From Candidatus Woesearchaeota archaeon (lineage in GTDB: Archaea; Nanobdellota; Nanobdellia; Woesearchaeales; WJKL01), in assembly GCA_019322535.1 (NCBI GenBank), contig JAHWIM010000057.1:1-21824 (forward strand): a stretch of 21,824 bases of DNA. The letters run 5' to 3'. Below are positions 1-5,922 of the stretch, piece after piece. How positions within the stretch are numbered: position 1 is the first letter of the stretch; each line of letters starts with the position of its first letter. Position numbers and translations under genes: made by a program. Below the pieces are notes generated by a model, which ran no database searches, was not told the origin of the DNA, and was given only the letters and a program-made list of their open reading frames with translations.

Positions 1-73
1 ACGAATTCTGCAGAATTTGGATAATAGAGCAGTTATATTCAATGAATTCTGAGTCCTATAAACAAAAAATATG

Positions 74-181
74 TTACTCCTTAGAAATATTACTTTTCTT
101 CAATACGCTTTCAATAACCTTAATCCATTCAGGAACTTCAACTTCCAATTTTGGTGGAGAAAAGAATTTTATAAACCTCAT
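74..181 (-). CDS. possible 35-aa ORF downstream of the tRNA
   Basis: A short reading frame reads MRFIKFFSPPKLEVEVPEW... and ends TAA. The composition is protein-like (a hydrophobic/basic start, then an acidic amphipathic stretch). It has no recognisable family and no clear Shine-Dalgarno or correctly spaced TATA box, and its ATG lies inside the hairpin at 179-199. It could be a real microprotein, a remnant of a larger gene, or chance. The rest of 1-73 shows nothing I can support. Confidence 0.2.
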   Translation of the reverse strand: MRFIKFFSPPKLEVEVPEWIKVIESVLKKSNISKE

Positions 182-199
182 GGCCAATTTATGGCCATG
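179..199 (-). terminator. perfect 8-bp hairpin just past the tRNA 3' end
   Basis: CATGGCCA (179-186) and TGGCCATG (192-199) form an 8-bp perfect inverted repeat with a 5-nt loop, about 23 nt beyond the tRNA discriminator base. No clear U-run follows, so a role in transcription termination or 3' processing is only an inference. It could also be a protein-binding palindrome. Confidence 0.4.
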
Positions 200-221
200 G
201 GGACTTGAAACCGAGATTGGA

Positions 222-310
222 AGCCCCTGATGGGAATTGCACCCACGACCTGCTGATTTCTAAAGCAATACTTTACAAGTCAGCCGCAATAGCTACTATG
301 CTACAGGGGC
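222..310 (-). tRNA. tRNA-Thr (anticodon TGT) with a 16-nt intron
   Basis: On the minus strand the acceptor stem GCCCCTG (310-304) pairs with CAGGGGC (229-223). The anticodon stem GCTGA/TCAGC (284-280 with 256-252) encloses 23 nt. Removing a 16-nt intron (about 273-258, canonical position 37/38) leaves a normal CTTGTAA loop, giving anticodon TGT at 277-275. The intron region can itself pair as TAAAG/CTTTA. The discriminator is T (222), and G1-C72, C2-G71 and U73 fit archaeal tRNA-Thr identity. No CCA is encoded. The T-stem is GTGGG/CCCAT. Two oddities: the T-loop reads TGCAATT, so position 55 is G instead of the near-universal T, and the D-loop shows GC where G18G19 is expected. A functional but unusual tRNA is favoured over a pseudogene because all helices are intact apart from one D-stem mismatch. 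Confidence 0.82.
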
Positions 311-321
311 ATACGTCAAAG

Positions 322-346
322 AATTTAAAAACAATATAAAAAAGTT
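322..346 (-). promoter_or_regulatory. probable TATA region of the tRNA gene
   Basis: Reading the minus strand, an A/T-rich TTTTTATATTG (about 343-333) followed by GTTTTTAAATTC lies 20-35 nt upstream of the tRNA 5' end at 310, which is the expected place for an archaeal TATA element. The low-complexity surroundings make the exact box uncertain. Confidence 0.45.
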
Positions 347-373
347 CTGTTTTTTTAAGAACAAAGTTGTGTT

Positions 374-1000
374 TTATTCCTTCTTCCACTCAGGATAAGA
401 AAAAGGAGTAAAGAAAGGAGTTATTTCTTCAAACGGCAAGAAACTTTTTAATTTAAACCATCTTTTCATAAAAGCTTGGAAAATATGAACTTCCCTATAA
501 AGCTCCATTTTATGATCTTCATACATCTCTCTCTTGAATATTCTCCTAGGAAATATTTTATTAAATAACTTCAGTACTGGATGTTTACTCCATTCTCCTT
601 GATAATCAAACTCAAGATAAGCCCAAACCTTAACTTCTACTTCTCCTTTTTGGCATTTGAATTTTTTGCCATTTCTCATAACCTCTGTATCTAAGATATA
701 TAAAGGATGAGAATCAACATCCAAATGAAACTTATAATAACTGTTATCAGTAGGGATTTTTTGTAATCTCCAGTACCACCACATCTCTCTATCGCCTTCT
801 AAATTCTGTCTCTCCAAATACAAAGTTTCCCAATGATCCTTGCCCCTTTCTAACTTACCGTTAGCATCAACACTATCCCAACCATATTCATTTAACCATT
901 CACGCATCGCTTTATAGAATTCTTTTAAATTAAAGATATCTTTAGGTTTGACTGCAAAATAAGCTGCTTGAATTGCATTATTCAACCTCTTTACTGGCAT
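374..1000 (-). CDS. uncharacterised conserved-looking protein (208 aa)
   Basis: I do not recognise a named domain. The 208-aa product starts MPVKRLNN and is rich in Trp, Tyr and charged residues. A central block (EMWWYWRLQKIP, then YYKFHLDVD) reads like a conserved core, followed by a basic C-terminal region (FPRRIFKREMYEDHKMELYREVH). There is no signal peptide or membrane segment, so it is probably cytoplasmic. I recall similar proteins of unknown function from Woesearchaeota/Pacearchaeota, but this is memory, not a search. The frame stays open 26 codons further upstream to 1078. The ATG at 1000 is preferred because a TATA box GGTTTATAAATT sits at 1032-1021, about 26 nt upstream, and the longer form would run through that promoter. 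It is transcribed divergently from ychF. Confidence 0.75.
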   Translation of the reverse strand: MPVKRLNNAIQAAYFAVKPKDIFNLKEFYKAMREWLNEYGWDSVDANGKLERGKDHWETLYLERQNLEGDREMWWYWRLQKIPTDNSYYKFHLDVDSHPLYILDTEVMRNGKKFKCQKGEVEVKVWAYLEFDYQGEWSKHPVLKLFNKIFPRRIFKREMYEDHKMELYREVHIFQAFMKRWFKLKSFLPFEEITPFFTPFSYPEWKKE

Positions 1001-1020
1001 GCCTAAAATTATGAAATTAT

Positions 1021-1032
1021 AATTTATAAACC
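1021..1032 (-). promoter_or_regulatory. TATA box for the 208-aa protein gene
   Basis: GGTTTATAAATT on the minus strand, centred about 26 nt before the ATG at 1000, predicts a leaderless transcript. It decides the start codon of that gene. Confidence 0.65.
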
Positions 1033-1048
1033 TTTCGCTTAAAGATAA

Positions 1049-1060
1049 AGTTTTTAAATG
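1049..1060 (+). promoter_or_regulatory. TATA-like box for ychF
   Basis: GTTTTTAAATG is centred about 27 nt before the ATG at 1082, implying a leaderless mRNA. Only about 20 bp separate it from the divergent minus-strand TATA box, so the two promoters probably compete or share regulators. Confidence 0.55.
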
Positions 1061-1081
1061 CCTTTCTTTTAAGAGCATAAA

Positions 1082-2281
1082 ATGTTAATTGGAATCGTAG
1101 GAAAACCGAGTTGTGGAAAAAGCACATTTTTCAAAGCAGCTACTTTGGCAGAAGCTGAAATAGCTAATTATCCCTTTACAACAATAAAAGCGAATCATGG
1201 GGTAGGTTATGTTAAAGTAGAATGTGCAGATAAAGATTTTAATGTAAAATGTAATCCTAGGTTTGGTTATTGTATTGATGGGGTAAGGTTTGTTCCAGTG
1301 GACTTATTAGATGTTGCTGGCTTAGTTCCAGGGGCCCATAAAGGATTAGGGAGAGGAAATGAATTTTTAGATGATTTAAACCAGGCAGATGTTTTAGTTC
1401 ATGTAATTGATGTTTCTGGCTCTGTCAATGAAAAAGGAGAACCAGTTGAACCATTAAGTTATGATCCTGTAAAAGATGTAAAATTTCTTGAAGTTGAACT
1501 AGATATGTGGTATTTTAGAAATATTACAAAAGGATGGGAAAAATTTGCAAGACAAGTACAGCAGGAAAATGCAGACATAAAACAGGCCCTTGCAAAACAG
1601 CTTTCATTTTTAAGAATAACTGAAAATATGCTTGAAGATGTAATAAAAAAATTAGGTCTTAACAAAGAAAAACCAATAGAATGGACGCAGGATAATCTAA
1701 AACAAATGGCTTCTGAACTCAGAAGAACAACAAAACCAATGATAATCGCAGCTAATAAAGTTGATGTTCCAGGAGCATCTGAAAATTTTGCAAGATTACA
1801 AAATGAATTTCCAGATTATATAATGGTAGCCTGCTCAGCAGAATCAGAATTAGCATTAAAAGAAGCTGCAAAACATGAACTAATAAAATATATACCAGGA
1901 GACAAAGATTTTGAACTCCTAAAATCAGACAAACTAAATGATCAACAGAAAAAAGCACTTGAATTTGTAAAAGAAAATGTTCTAAAAAAATTTGGATCAA
2001 CTGGTATTCAACAAGTTCTGGATGATGCTGTATTTAAACTTCTAAAATATATAGCAATTTTCCCAGGAGGAGTGAATAAATTAGAAGATAAAGATGGTAA
2101 TGTGTTACCAGACTGTTTCTTATTGCCGCAGGGTTCAACAGCATTAGATTTTGCCTATAATATCCATACAGATTTAGGAGATAATTTCATAAAAGCAATA
2201 AGTGTAAGAACAAAACAAATAATAGGCAAAGACCATGTTTTGAATAATAGAGATGTCATAGAAATAGTTACAAGAAAATAA
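1082..2281 (+). CDS. ychF: YchF/Obg-family translation-associated GTPase
   Basis: A 399-aa P-loop GTPase of the TRAFAC YchF subfamily, expected in the cytoplasm bound to ribosomes. G1 is GKPSCGKST (residues 7-15), the switch-I region has NYPFTTI, G3 is DVAGLVPGAHKG, and G4 is NKVD in AANKVDVP. A long helical insert (about 130-210) is typical of archaeal members, and the C-terminal TGS domain covers about 318-398 (FPGGVNKLEDKDG... to DVIEIVTRK). Bacterial YchF prefers ATP because its G4 motif is altered; the intact NKVD here argues for GTP, as in archaeal relatives. The length is normal. The gene ends exactly where the convergent PocR-GGDEF gene begins its stop codon, so there is no intergenic space. 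Confidence 0.93.
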   Translation: MLIGIVGKPSCGKSTFFKAATLAEAEIANYPFTTIKANHGVGYVKVECADKDFNVKCNPRFGYCIDGVRFVPVDLLDVAGLVPGAHKGLGRGNEFLDDLNQADVLVHVIDVSGSVNEKGEPVEPLSYDPVKDVKFLEVELDMWYFRNITKGWEKFARQVQQENADIKQALAKQLSFLRITENMLEDVIKKLGLNKEKPIEWTQDNLKQMASELRRTTKPMIIAANKVDVPGASENFARLQNEFPDYIMVACSAESELALKEAAKHELIKYIPGDKDFELLKSDKLNDQQKKALEFVKENVLKKFGSTGIQQVLDDAVFKLLKYIAIFPGGVNKLEDKDGNVLPDCFLLPQGSTALDFAYNIHTDLGDNFIKAISVRTKQIIGKDHVLNNRDVIEIVTRK

Positions 2282-3745
2282 TCATAAATCATACCTTGAC
2301 ATATTCTTATCAATAATAACTCTTTTAATTATCCTGTTTTTGCCAGCACTCTTTGCTTGATAAAGAGCTTTATCCGCTTCTCTAATCAATTCTTCTGCTC
2401 TCATTCTTTTGTCCATGCAACTAATCAATCCAATACTAACAGTAACTTTTTCATTAAAAGTATGATTTTCAATAACACTTCTTATTCTTTCAGCAACCTG
2501 AACAGCTTCTGTTGATTTTGTATCTGGCAATAGAATAATAAATTCTTCTCCGCCATATCTTCCAACAATATCTATAACTCTTGTATTCTCTTTCAACAAC
2601 TTGCTAATCCCTTTCAAAAGAAAATCTCCTTGTTGATGACCATAACTATTATTATAATTTCCAAAATCATCAATATCTAATAACATTAAACTGATTGGAT
2701 TGCCTCCAGTAACTTCTTTCTCAAGAGCCTTCATAAAATACCTTCTGTTATAAATACCAGTTAATTTATCTTTAATTGCAAGAGTTTCAATTTCTTCATA
2801 CTGAATTGCATTCAAGATAACCAAAGATATCTCCTGCCCAAGAACAGAATAAAAACCTAATTCCTCTTCTTTCAACTCTTTAACACCATATAAAAAAACA
2901 GTTCCAAGTTCTTTTTCTTTGCTTGTTAACGGAACAACTAATAAATTATTATACTCATTATTAACATTCAAACCAAGTTCTTTATTTACATTAATTAAAC
3001 TGCATGCTTTTTGGTGCATTAATTTTTTTTCATTATCTATTCCTATTTGAGTCTCATTCTTATAACTAAATTTTTTAACATCTTCATCACTGTTAACCAA
3101 AACAGAACAATCAATAGCTTTTGTAATGTCAATCAAACAACCCATAACAGATTTAACAACACCTTCTAATCTCTTTTTGTTATGAGCAATACTCAAAAGT
3201 TTAAGAAGAATATCAAGCTCATAATTTTTCCTATTAGAGTCATAGCTTTTCTTGGCAATACTAGGTATTATTTTTGAAAAAACATTCAACAACTCAGCTG
3301 TTTTTCTTATTTCTTCATCATCTAACTTTCTAACTTCATTGAATGCGTCAATCAATTCACTTTTTTCTACACCAAGTTGAACCGAAACTTGGCTATAATC
3401 CTTAAAATTATCATCTTTTCTAATTCCGCAAACAATTATTGCTCCAGAAACTTCTCCAAGCAATTTCACATTAGACATTATGTTGAATAAACCCCCTTTA
3501 CAGGGGAAAAAATAAATTCCTTCTTGATTCTTTGATTTATACAAATGCAATAACCACTCTTTTTTGCAAAGACTTACTTTTTTACTTTTAAATAAATCAC
3601 AAATAAATGGAAATTTATTAGAACTCACTAGTTTATTGCCTTCTAAGTCTATAGTTACAACAGGAAGTTTAATTTCTTTAGAAAATTTATCCTGCACTTC
3701 TTGCCAAAGTTCTTTGTCAACCCTATCAAAAATAGAATCCTTCAT
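2282..3745 (-). CDS. PocR-GAF-GGDEF diguanylate cyclase
   Basis: A 487-aa soluble signalling protein. Residues about 5-150 resemble the PocR ligand-binding domain, with spaced cysteines (FICDLF, SLCKKEW, FFPCKGGLFNIM) and a following GEVSGAIIVCG segment. Residues about 175-330 look like a GAF domain. Residues about 335-480 form a GGDEF domain: DIDDF at 357-361 for metal binding, GGEEF at 398-402 as the active site, and an RVID (RxxD) inhibitory site at 389-392, exactly five residues upstream. All key residues are present, so it should make c-di-GMP or a related cyclic dinucleotide from GTP under control of a small ligand sensed by PocR/GAF. Cyclases of this type are common in bacteria and rare in archaea. 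Start: ATG at 3745 with an AT-rich TATA box 28 nt upstream. A structured leader-like region lies further upstream. Confidence 0.9.
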   Translation of the reverse strand: MKDSIFDRVDKELWQEVQDKFSKEIKLPVVTIDLEGNKLVSSNKFPFICDLFKSKKVSLCKKEWLLHLYKSKNQEGIYFFPCKGGLFNIMSNVKLLGEVSGAIIVCGIRKDDNFKDYSQVSVQLGVEKSELIDAFNEVRKLDDEEIRKTAELLNVFSKIIPSIAKKSYDSNRKNYELDILLKLLSIAHNKKRLEGVVKSVMGCLIDITKAIDCSVLVNSDEDVKKFSYKNETQIGIDNEKKLMHQKACSLINVNKELGLNVNNEYNNLLVVPLTSKEKELGTVFLYGVKELKEEELGFYSVLGQEISLVILNAIQYEEIETLAIKDKLTGIYNRRYFMKALEKEVTGGNPISLMLLDIDDFGNYNNSYGHQQGDFLLKGISKLLKENTRVIDIVGRYGGEEFIILLPDTKSTEAVQVAERIRSVIENHTFNEKVTVSIGLISCMDKRMRAEELIREADKALYQAKSAGKNRIIKRVIIDKNMSRYDL

Positions 3746-3766
3746 TCTTATGATAATTCTCTTTGT

Positions 3767-3780
3767 TTTTTTATATTTTT
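3767..3780 (-). promoter_or_regulatory. TATA-like box for the PocR-GGDEF gene
   Basis: AAAAATATAAAAAA on the minus strand, centred about 28 nt from the ATG at 3745, would allow a leaderless transcript. If a longer transcript starting near 4091 also reads into the gene, this element would be an internal second promoter. Confidence 0.5.
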
Positions 3781-3785
3781 TCCAT

Positions 3786-3838
3786 CAGGCGCATTTTTAA
3801 GAAATATCGCGAGGTGGTGCGCCTGAGGAAAACAGGCC
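3786..3838 (-). promoter_or_regulatory. mutually exclusive hairpins upstream of the GGDEF gene
   Basis: On the minus strand the segment CAGGCGCA (3825-3818) can pair perfectly with TGCGCCTG (3793-3786, 8 bp) or, through its CAGGC part, with the upstream GCCTG (3837-3833). The two helices share bases and cannot coexist, which is the layout of a switch or attenuator. The block is GC-rich compared with its AT-rich surroundings and ends just before the TATA box of the cyclase gene. It matches no riboswitch class I know and does not resemble the c-di-GMP-I or -II consensus. Confidence 0.4.
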
Positions 3839-3912
3839 GGTGAGGGATGAGTATAAAAAAATTAAAAATAGTTGCTGTGGTTGCTTTTGCTTCACTGTAA
3901 TCTATTCGTTAT

Positions 3913-3983
3913 TTATTCTTCGTCCATTTTGATCACCTTGGTTTTGTTACATCTCTTGTTCTGGTGTCTCCATTTTAATCACC
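3913..3983 (-). promoter_or_regulatory. two strong Shine-Dalgarno sites driving 8- and 4-codon ORFs
   Basis: The sequence AGGTGAT(T/C)AAAATGGA occurs twice on the minus strand (starting at about 3984 and 3938, 46 nt apart). AGGTGATC is fully complementary to the archaeal 16S rRNA 3' end. Each copy precedes a tiny ORF: METPEQEM* (3973-3947) and MDEE* (3927-3913). The first site overlaps the stop codon of the 38-codon ORF at 4091-3975. Such strong ribosome sites for such short frames suggest a leader-peptide or ribosome-occupancy device rather than ordinary genes. Confidence 0.4.
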
Positions 3984-4091
3984 TATGTGGGAAGCCCAGT
4001 CATCGGAAGTTCTGGTTACCAACTGACTGGGCAGCAATCTCTGAATATCACTGGGGTGTCTTTTCGTTGTGTTTCTGTTATCATTTTTCAT
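3975..4091 (-). CDS. possible 38-aa small protein or leader peptide
   Basis: This frame reads MKNDNRNTTKRHPSDIQR... and ends ...ASHIGD. Its ATG at 4091 lies about 27 nt downstream of a good TATA box (4124-4112), so it would be leaderless like many genes here. Its last codons form the Shine-Dalgarno site of the next mini-ORF. Base composition is richer in G+C than neighbouring genes. I recognise no family. It may be a true microprotein, or the DNA may encode an untranslated structured RNA, since the 9-bp hairpin at 3994-4032 lies within it. Confidence 0.35.
   Translation of the reverse strand: MKNDNRNTTKRHPSDIQRLLPSQLVTRTSDDWASHIGD
3994..4032 (-). repeat. 9-bp perfect inverted repeat inside the leader region
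   Basis: GCCCAGTCA (3994-4002) and TGACTGGGC (4024-4032) are perfect complements with a 21-nt loop that itself contains the small palindrome TGGTTACCA. Such a GC-rich stem is exceptional for an intergenic region in this genome and supports a structured RNA or a protein-binding site. Confidence 0.5.
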
Positions 4092-4111
4092 CAAACTTTA
4101 TTTGTCGAAAC

Positions 4112-4124
4112 ATTTATATATACT
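4112..4124 (-). promoter_or_regulatory. TATA box directing transcription towards the GGDEF gene
   Basis: AGTATATATAAAT on the minus strand predicts a start near 4091, the ATG of the 38-codon ORF. It faces away from the separate TATA box (about 4155-4166) of the AbrB-PhoU gene. Confidence 0.5.
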
Positions 4125-4154
4125 TTATGTACATATAATATATTAAACACGTTT

Positions 4155-4166
4155 TGTATATATTTT
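4155..4166 (+). promoter_or_regulatory. TATA box for the AbrB-PhoU gene
   Basis: TGTATATATTTT is centred about 27 nt before the ATG at 4187, predicting a leaderless mRNA. No Shine-Dalgarno sequence is present before that ATG, which fits. Confidence 0.6.
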
Positions 4167-4186
4167 AGCAAAACAAATAAGCAAAC

Positions 4187-5044
4187 ATGCAAATAAGAAA
4201 ATTAGTCAAATCAGGCACAGCTTCCCATACTATTTCTCTTCCTAAAGACTGGATTCAAAAAAATAAACTAAAAAAAGGAGATCTCTTGTATATAAAAGAA
4301 GAAAATAACAATATTATTATTTCACCAGAACAAAAAGAACAACCTGTAAAACACAAAGAAATAACAATAACAATTGACAATAAAGACATTGGAACAATAA
4401 GAAGAGAAACTATTTCATCCTATATAAACAATTATCATATCTTTACTTTCATAGGAAACATAAATAAAAATATAGAAGAATTAAGAAAGATCCTAGATAA
4501 CTTTCTTGCCTTAGAAATAATAGAACAAACAGATAAAAAATTAGTTGCAAAAGATTTTCTTAATTTGCAAGAATTCTCTCTGAATAACACAATAAGGAGA
4601 ATGGATATGCTAACCAGATCAATGTTAACAGATACAAAAGGCAAATCGCAGTCAAAAGCATTAGAGTTAATGGATTTTGAAGTAGATAAACTCTTTTTCC
4701 TGATATCAAGATTAATAAGGGCAAATTTAACAAATGAAACATCAAAAATAAATAATGTTGAAGCACTTTCAATATGGTGGCTTGCAAAAAACATTGAATC
4801 AATAGCAGATTCTGCAAAATATTTAATTCTATCAAAACAAGAAATTAAATTATTTGAAGAAGCAGAAAATTATTACAAAGAATCAATTAAATCATATTTC
4901 AAAAAAGACAAACAATTAGCAGATAAATTAATTGCCCAAAGAAAAAGTTTACTAGAAAAGGCTGAAAAACTGAAAAACAAAGAATTGTTGAAGAAAATTG
5001 TTAACAATTCAAGAAATATAGCTAAGATAGTTCTAGACAGTTAA
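4187..5044 (+). CDS. AbrB-type DNA-binding domain fused to a PhoU-like domain
   Basis: A 285-aa cytoplasmic regulator. Residues 1-50 form a SpoVT/AbrB swapped-hairpin DNA-binding domain (RKLVKSGTASHTISLPKDWI, then LKKGDLLYIKEE and IIISPE). Residues about 85-285 are almost entirely helical and resemble the two-helix-bundle PhoU repeats (for example RRMDMLTRSMLTD and WWLAKNIESIADSAKYLI). This fusion is a well-known archaeal architecture annotated as a phosphate uptake regulator, thought to sense phosphate or metal status and control transcription. No phosphate transporter genes lie nearby, so the target is unknown. Its TAA stop directly abuts the stop of the convergent Zn-ribbon gene. Confidence 0.85.
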   Translation: MQIRKLVKSGTASHTISLPKDWIQKNKLKKGDLLYIKEENNNIIISPEQKEQPVKHKEITITIDNKDIGTIRRETISSYINNYHIFTFIGNINKNIEELRKILDNFLALEIIEQTDKKLVAKDFLNLQEFSLNNTIRRMDMLTRSMLTDTKGKSQSKALELMDFEVDKLFFLISRLIRANLTNETSKINNVEALSIWWLAKNIESIADSAKYLILSKQEIKLFEEAENYYKESIKSYFKKDKQLADKLIAQRKSLLEKAEKLKNKELLKKIVNNSRNIAKIVLDS

Positions 5045-5431
5045 TTATTTCTTTTTCTTAGCCAACATAGCTTTCATAGTTGCAATCAAATCAATCATAT
5101 ACTTTCCTTCGTCTAACTTAAATACCAGAGGCTCGTCTTTAAATAAATGCACTAAATCAATCTCATATTGCCCTGGTTTTAAAACCCTTATAGCTTCAAA
5201 ATCAAGAACAACTGGTTGGTTTTTATCAACTTCACTTCCAACCAACTCAAATACGTCTTTTTCAATCTCTTCTTTTTGCTTGTTTGTTAAATTAACTGTC
5301 TTTTCTTTAACTTCTTTTAACTTCTCCTTTTTAACATAGAAAAATAGTCTACCACCACAACCACATCCTTTTAATATTTCACTAGCTCCATCACCATAAA
5401 ACGTTCCGCATCGTACACATTGGTGTGGCAT
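5045..5431 (-). CDS. Zn-ribbon protein, DUF2072/OapC-like
   Basis: A 128-aa protein with an N-terminal zinc ribbon (CVRCGTFYGDG at 5-15, then KGCGCGGRLFFY), a basic linker and a C-terminal segment (PGQYEIDLVHLF...DEGKYMIDL) ending in a lysine tail. It matches the archaeal Zn-ribbon family that sits beside DUF2073 and an Era-like GTPase in many archaeal genomes, called OapC in haloarchaea because the trio is found near a replication origin; function unproven. The start ATG at 5431 is preceded by GGAGGTATAATTA, a good Shine-Dalgarno. It is the last gene of the trio operon, separated from the DUF2073 gene by about 100 bp that look like an insertion. Confidence 0.8.
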   Translation of the reverse strand: MPHQCVRCGTFYGDGASEILKGCGCGGRLFFYVKKEKLKEVKEKTVNLTNKQKEEIEKDVFELVGSEVDKNQPVVLDFEAIRVLKPGQYEIDLVHLFKDEPLVFKLDEGKYMIDLIATMKAMLAKKKK

Positions 5432-5541
5432 TAATTATACCTCCAAGCAGGTGGATTAAAATGAAGTTTTAATCCGCCGATTTTCCCCAGGGTTTTTGCG
5501 GAAGCAAAAAGGCTGCATAGGTGTGGCATTATTACCTCTTC
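5421..5541. repeat. short hairpin-rich insert flanked by an imperfect direct repeat
   Basis: GGTGTGGCATTA followed by a TTA...ACCTC element occurs at 5422-5442 and again at 5520-5538, about 98 bp apart. Between the copies are two hairpins: GGATTAAAA/TTTTAATCC (5453-5461 with 5467-5475, extendable with G-U pairs) and TTTTTGC/GCAAAAA (5493-5499 with 5504-5510) around GGAA. The layout resembles insertion of a small non-autonomous element that duplicated its target, the start-codon region of the Zn-ribbon gene. The insert is richer in G+C than the flanks. Confidence 0.5.
5431..5529 (-). CDS. 32-aa decoy ORF from the duplicated start codon
   Basis: The upstream copy of the duplicated start region keeps both the Shine-Dalgarno (GAGGTAAT) and the ATGCCACACC start. 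Translation from 5529 reads MPHLCSLFASAKTLGK... and ends ...AWRYN, with its TAA overlapping the true start by one base (TAATG). It may keep ribosomes moving from the DUF2073 gene into the Zn-ribbon gene. I see no function in the peptide itself. Confidence 0.35.
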   Translation of the reverse strand: MPHLCSLFASAKTLGKIGGLKLHFNPPAWRYN

Positions 5542-5912
5542 TTCTTAATATCCTTTGTGAATAACTCAATCTTATCTGGATTCTTCTTGATCTCTTTTAC
5601 TATAGATGCAGGCCCGATTATTGTCAAACCAGTTCTATTGCCCAATAAGACATTTACAACACTGCTTTTGAAACTTCTGAATATATTTTGGCTTTTTTTC
5701 TCTGGATTAAGAATCGCTAATTCAATTCCTTTAAACCTGTTATCAACCTCTTCCATAGCAATTGCTATCAAATCAGTCTCTTCTTCTTTTTTAAGCCTGC
5801 CTTCTAAAAGAACTATCTTATTCTCTTTTACAATATCAATTAGTTTCTTAACTCTCCTAGCTGAACCTAAATCCTCAATTTCTGTGTAAGGAACAAATTG
5901 TAATGTAAGCAT
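5532..5912 (-). CDS. DUF2073/OapB-like protein
   Basis: A 126-aa alpha/beta protein with a strong archaeal family match in layout: LTLQFVPYTEIEDLG at the N terminus, IVLLEGRLKKEEETDLIAIAMEEV in the middle, and GNRTGLTIIGPASIVKEIKKNPDKIELF near the end. It belongs to the conserved archaeal family (DUF2073) found between an Era-like GTPase and a Zn-ribbon protein, named OapB in haloarchaea. The biochemical role is unknown; nucleic-acid binding has been suggested. ATG at 5912 follows GAGGTGT closely, and the upstream GTPase stop codon (5923-5925) overlaps this Shine-Dalgarno region, so the genes are translationally linked. Confidence 0.8.
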   Translation of the reverse strand: MLTLQFVPYTEIEDLGSARRVKKLIDIVKENKIVLLEGRLKKEEETDLIAIAMEEVDNRFKGIELAILNPEKKSQNIFRSFKSSVVNVLLGNRTGLTIIGPASIVKEIKKNPDKIELFTKDIKKKR

Positions 5913-5922
5913 TTTACACCTC

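Noticed and set aside
1001..1078. Longer start of the 208-aa protein gene (26 extra residues)
   Set aside because: The TATA box at 1021-1032 would lie inside the coding region; the start at 1000 fits the promoter spacing.
3786..4091. RNase P RNA, SRP RNA or c-di-GMP riboswitch
   Set aside because: I could not find the conserved core motifs of any of these on either strand; only the general structured look remains.
3872..4138. Plus-strand hydrophobic frame of 88 codons in the leader region
   Set aside because: Its composition is a reflection of the AT-rich and structured minus strand, with no ribosome site and no protein-like pattern.
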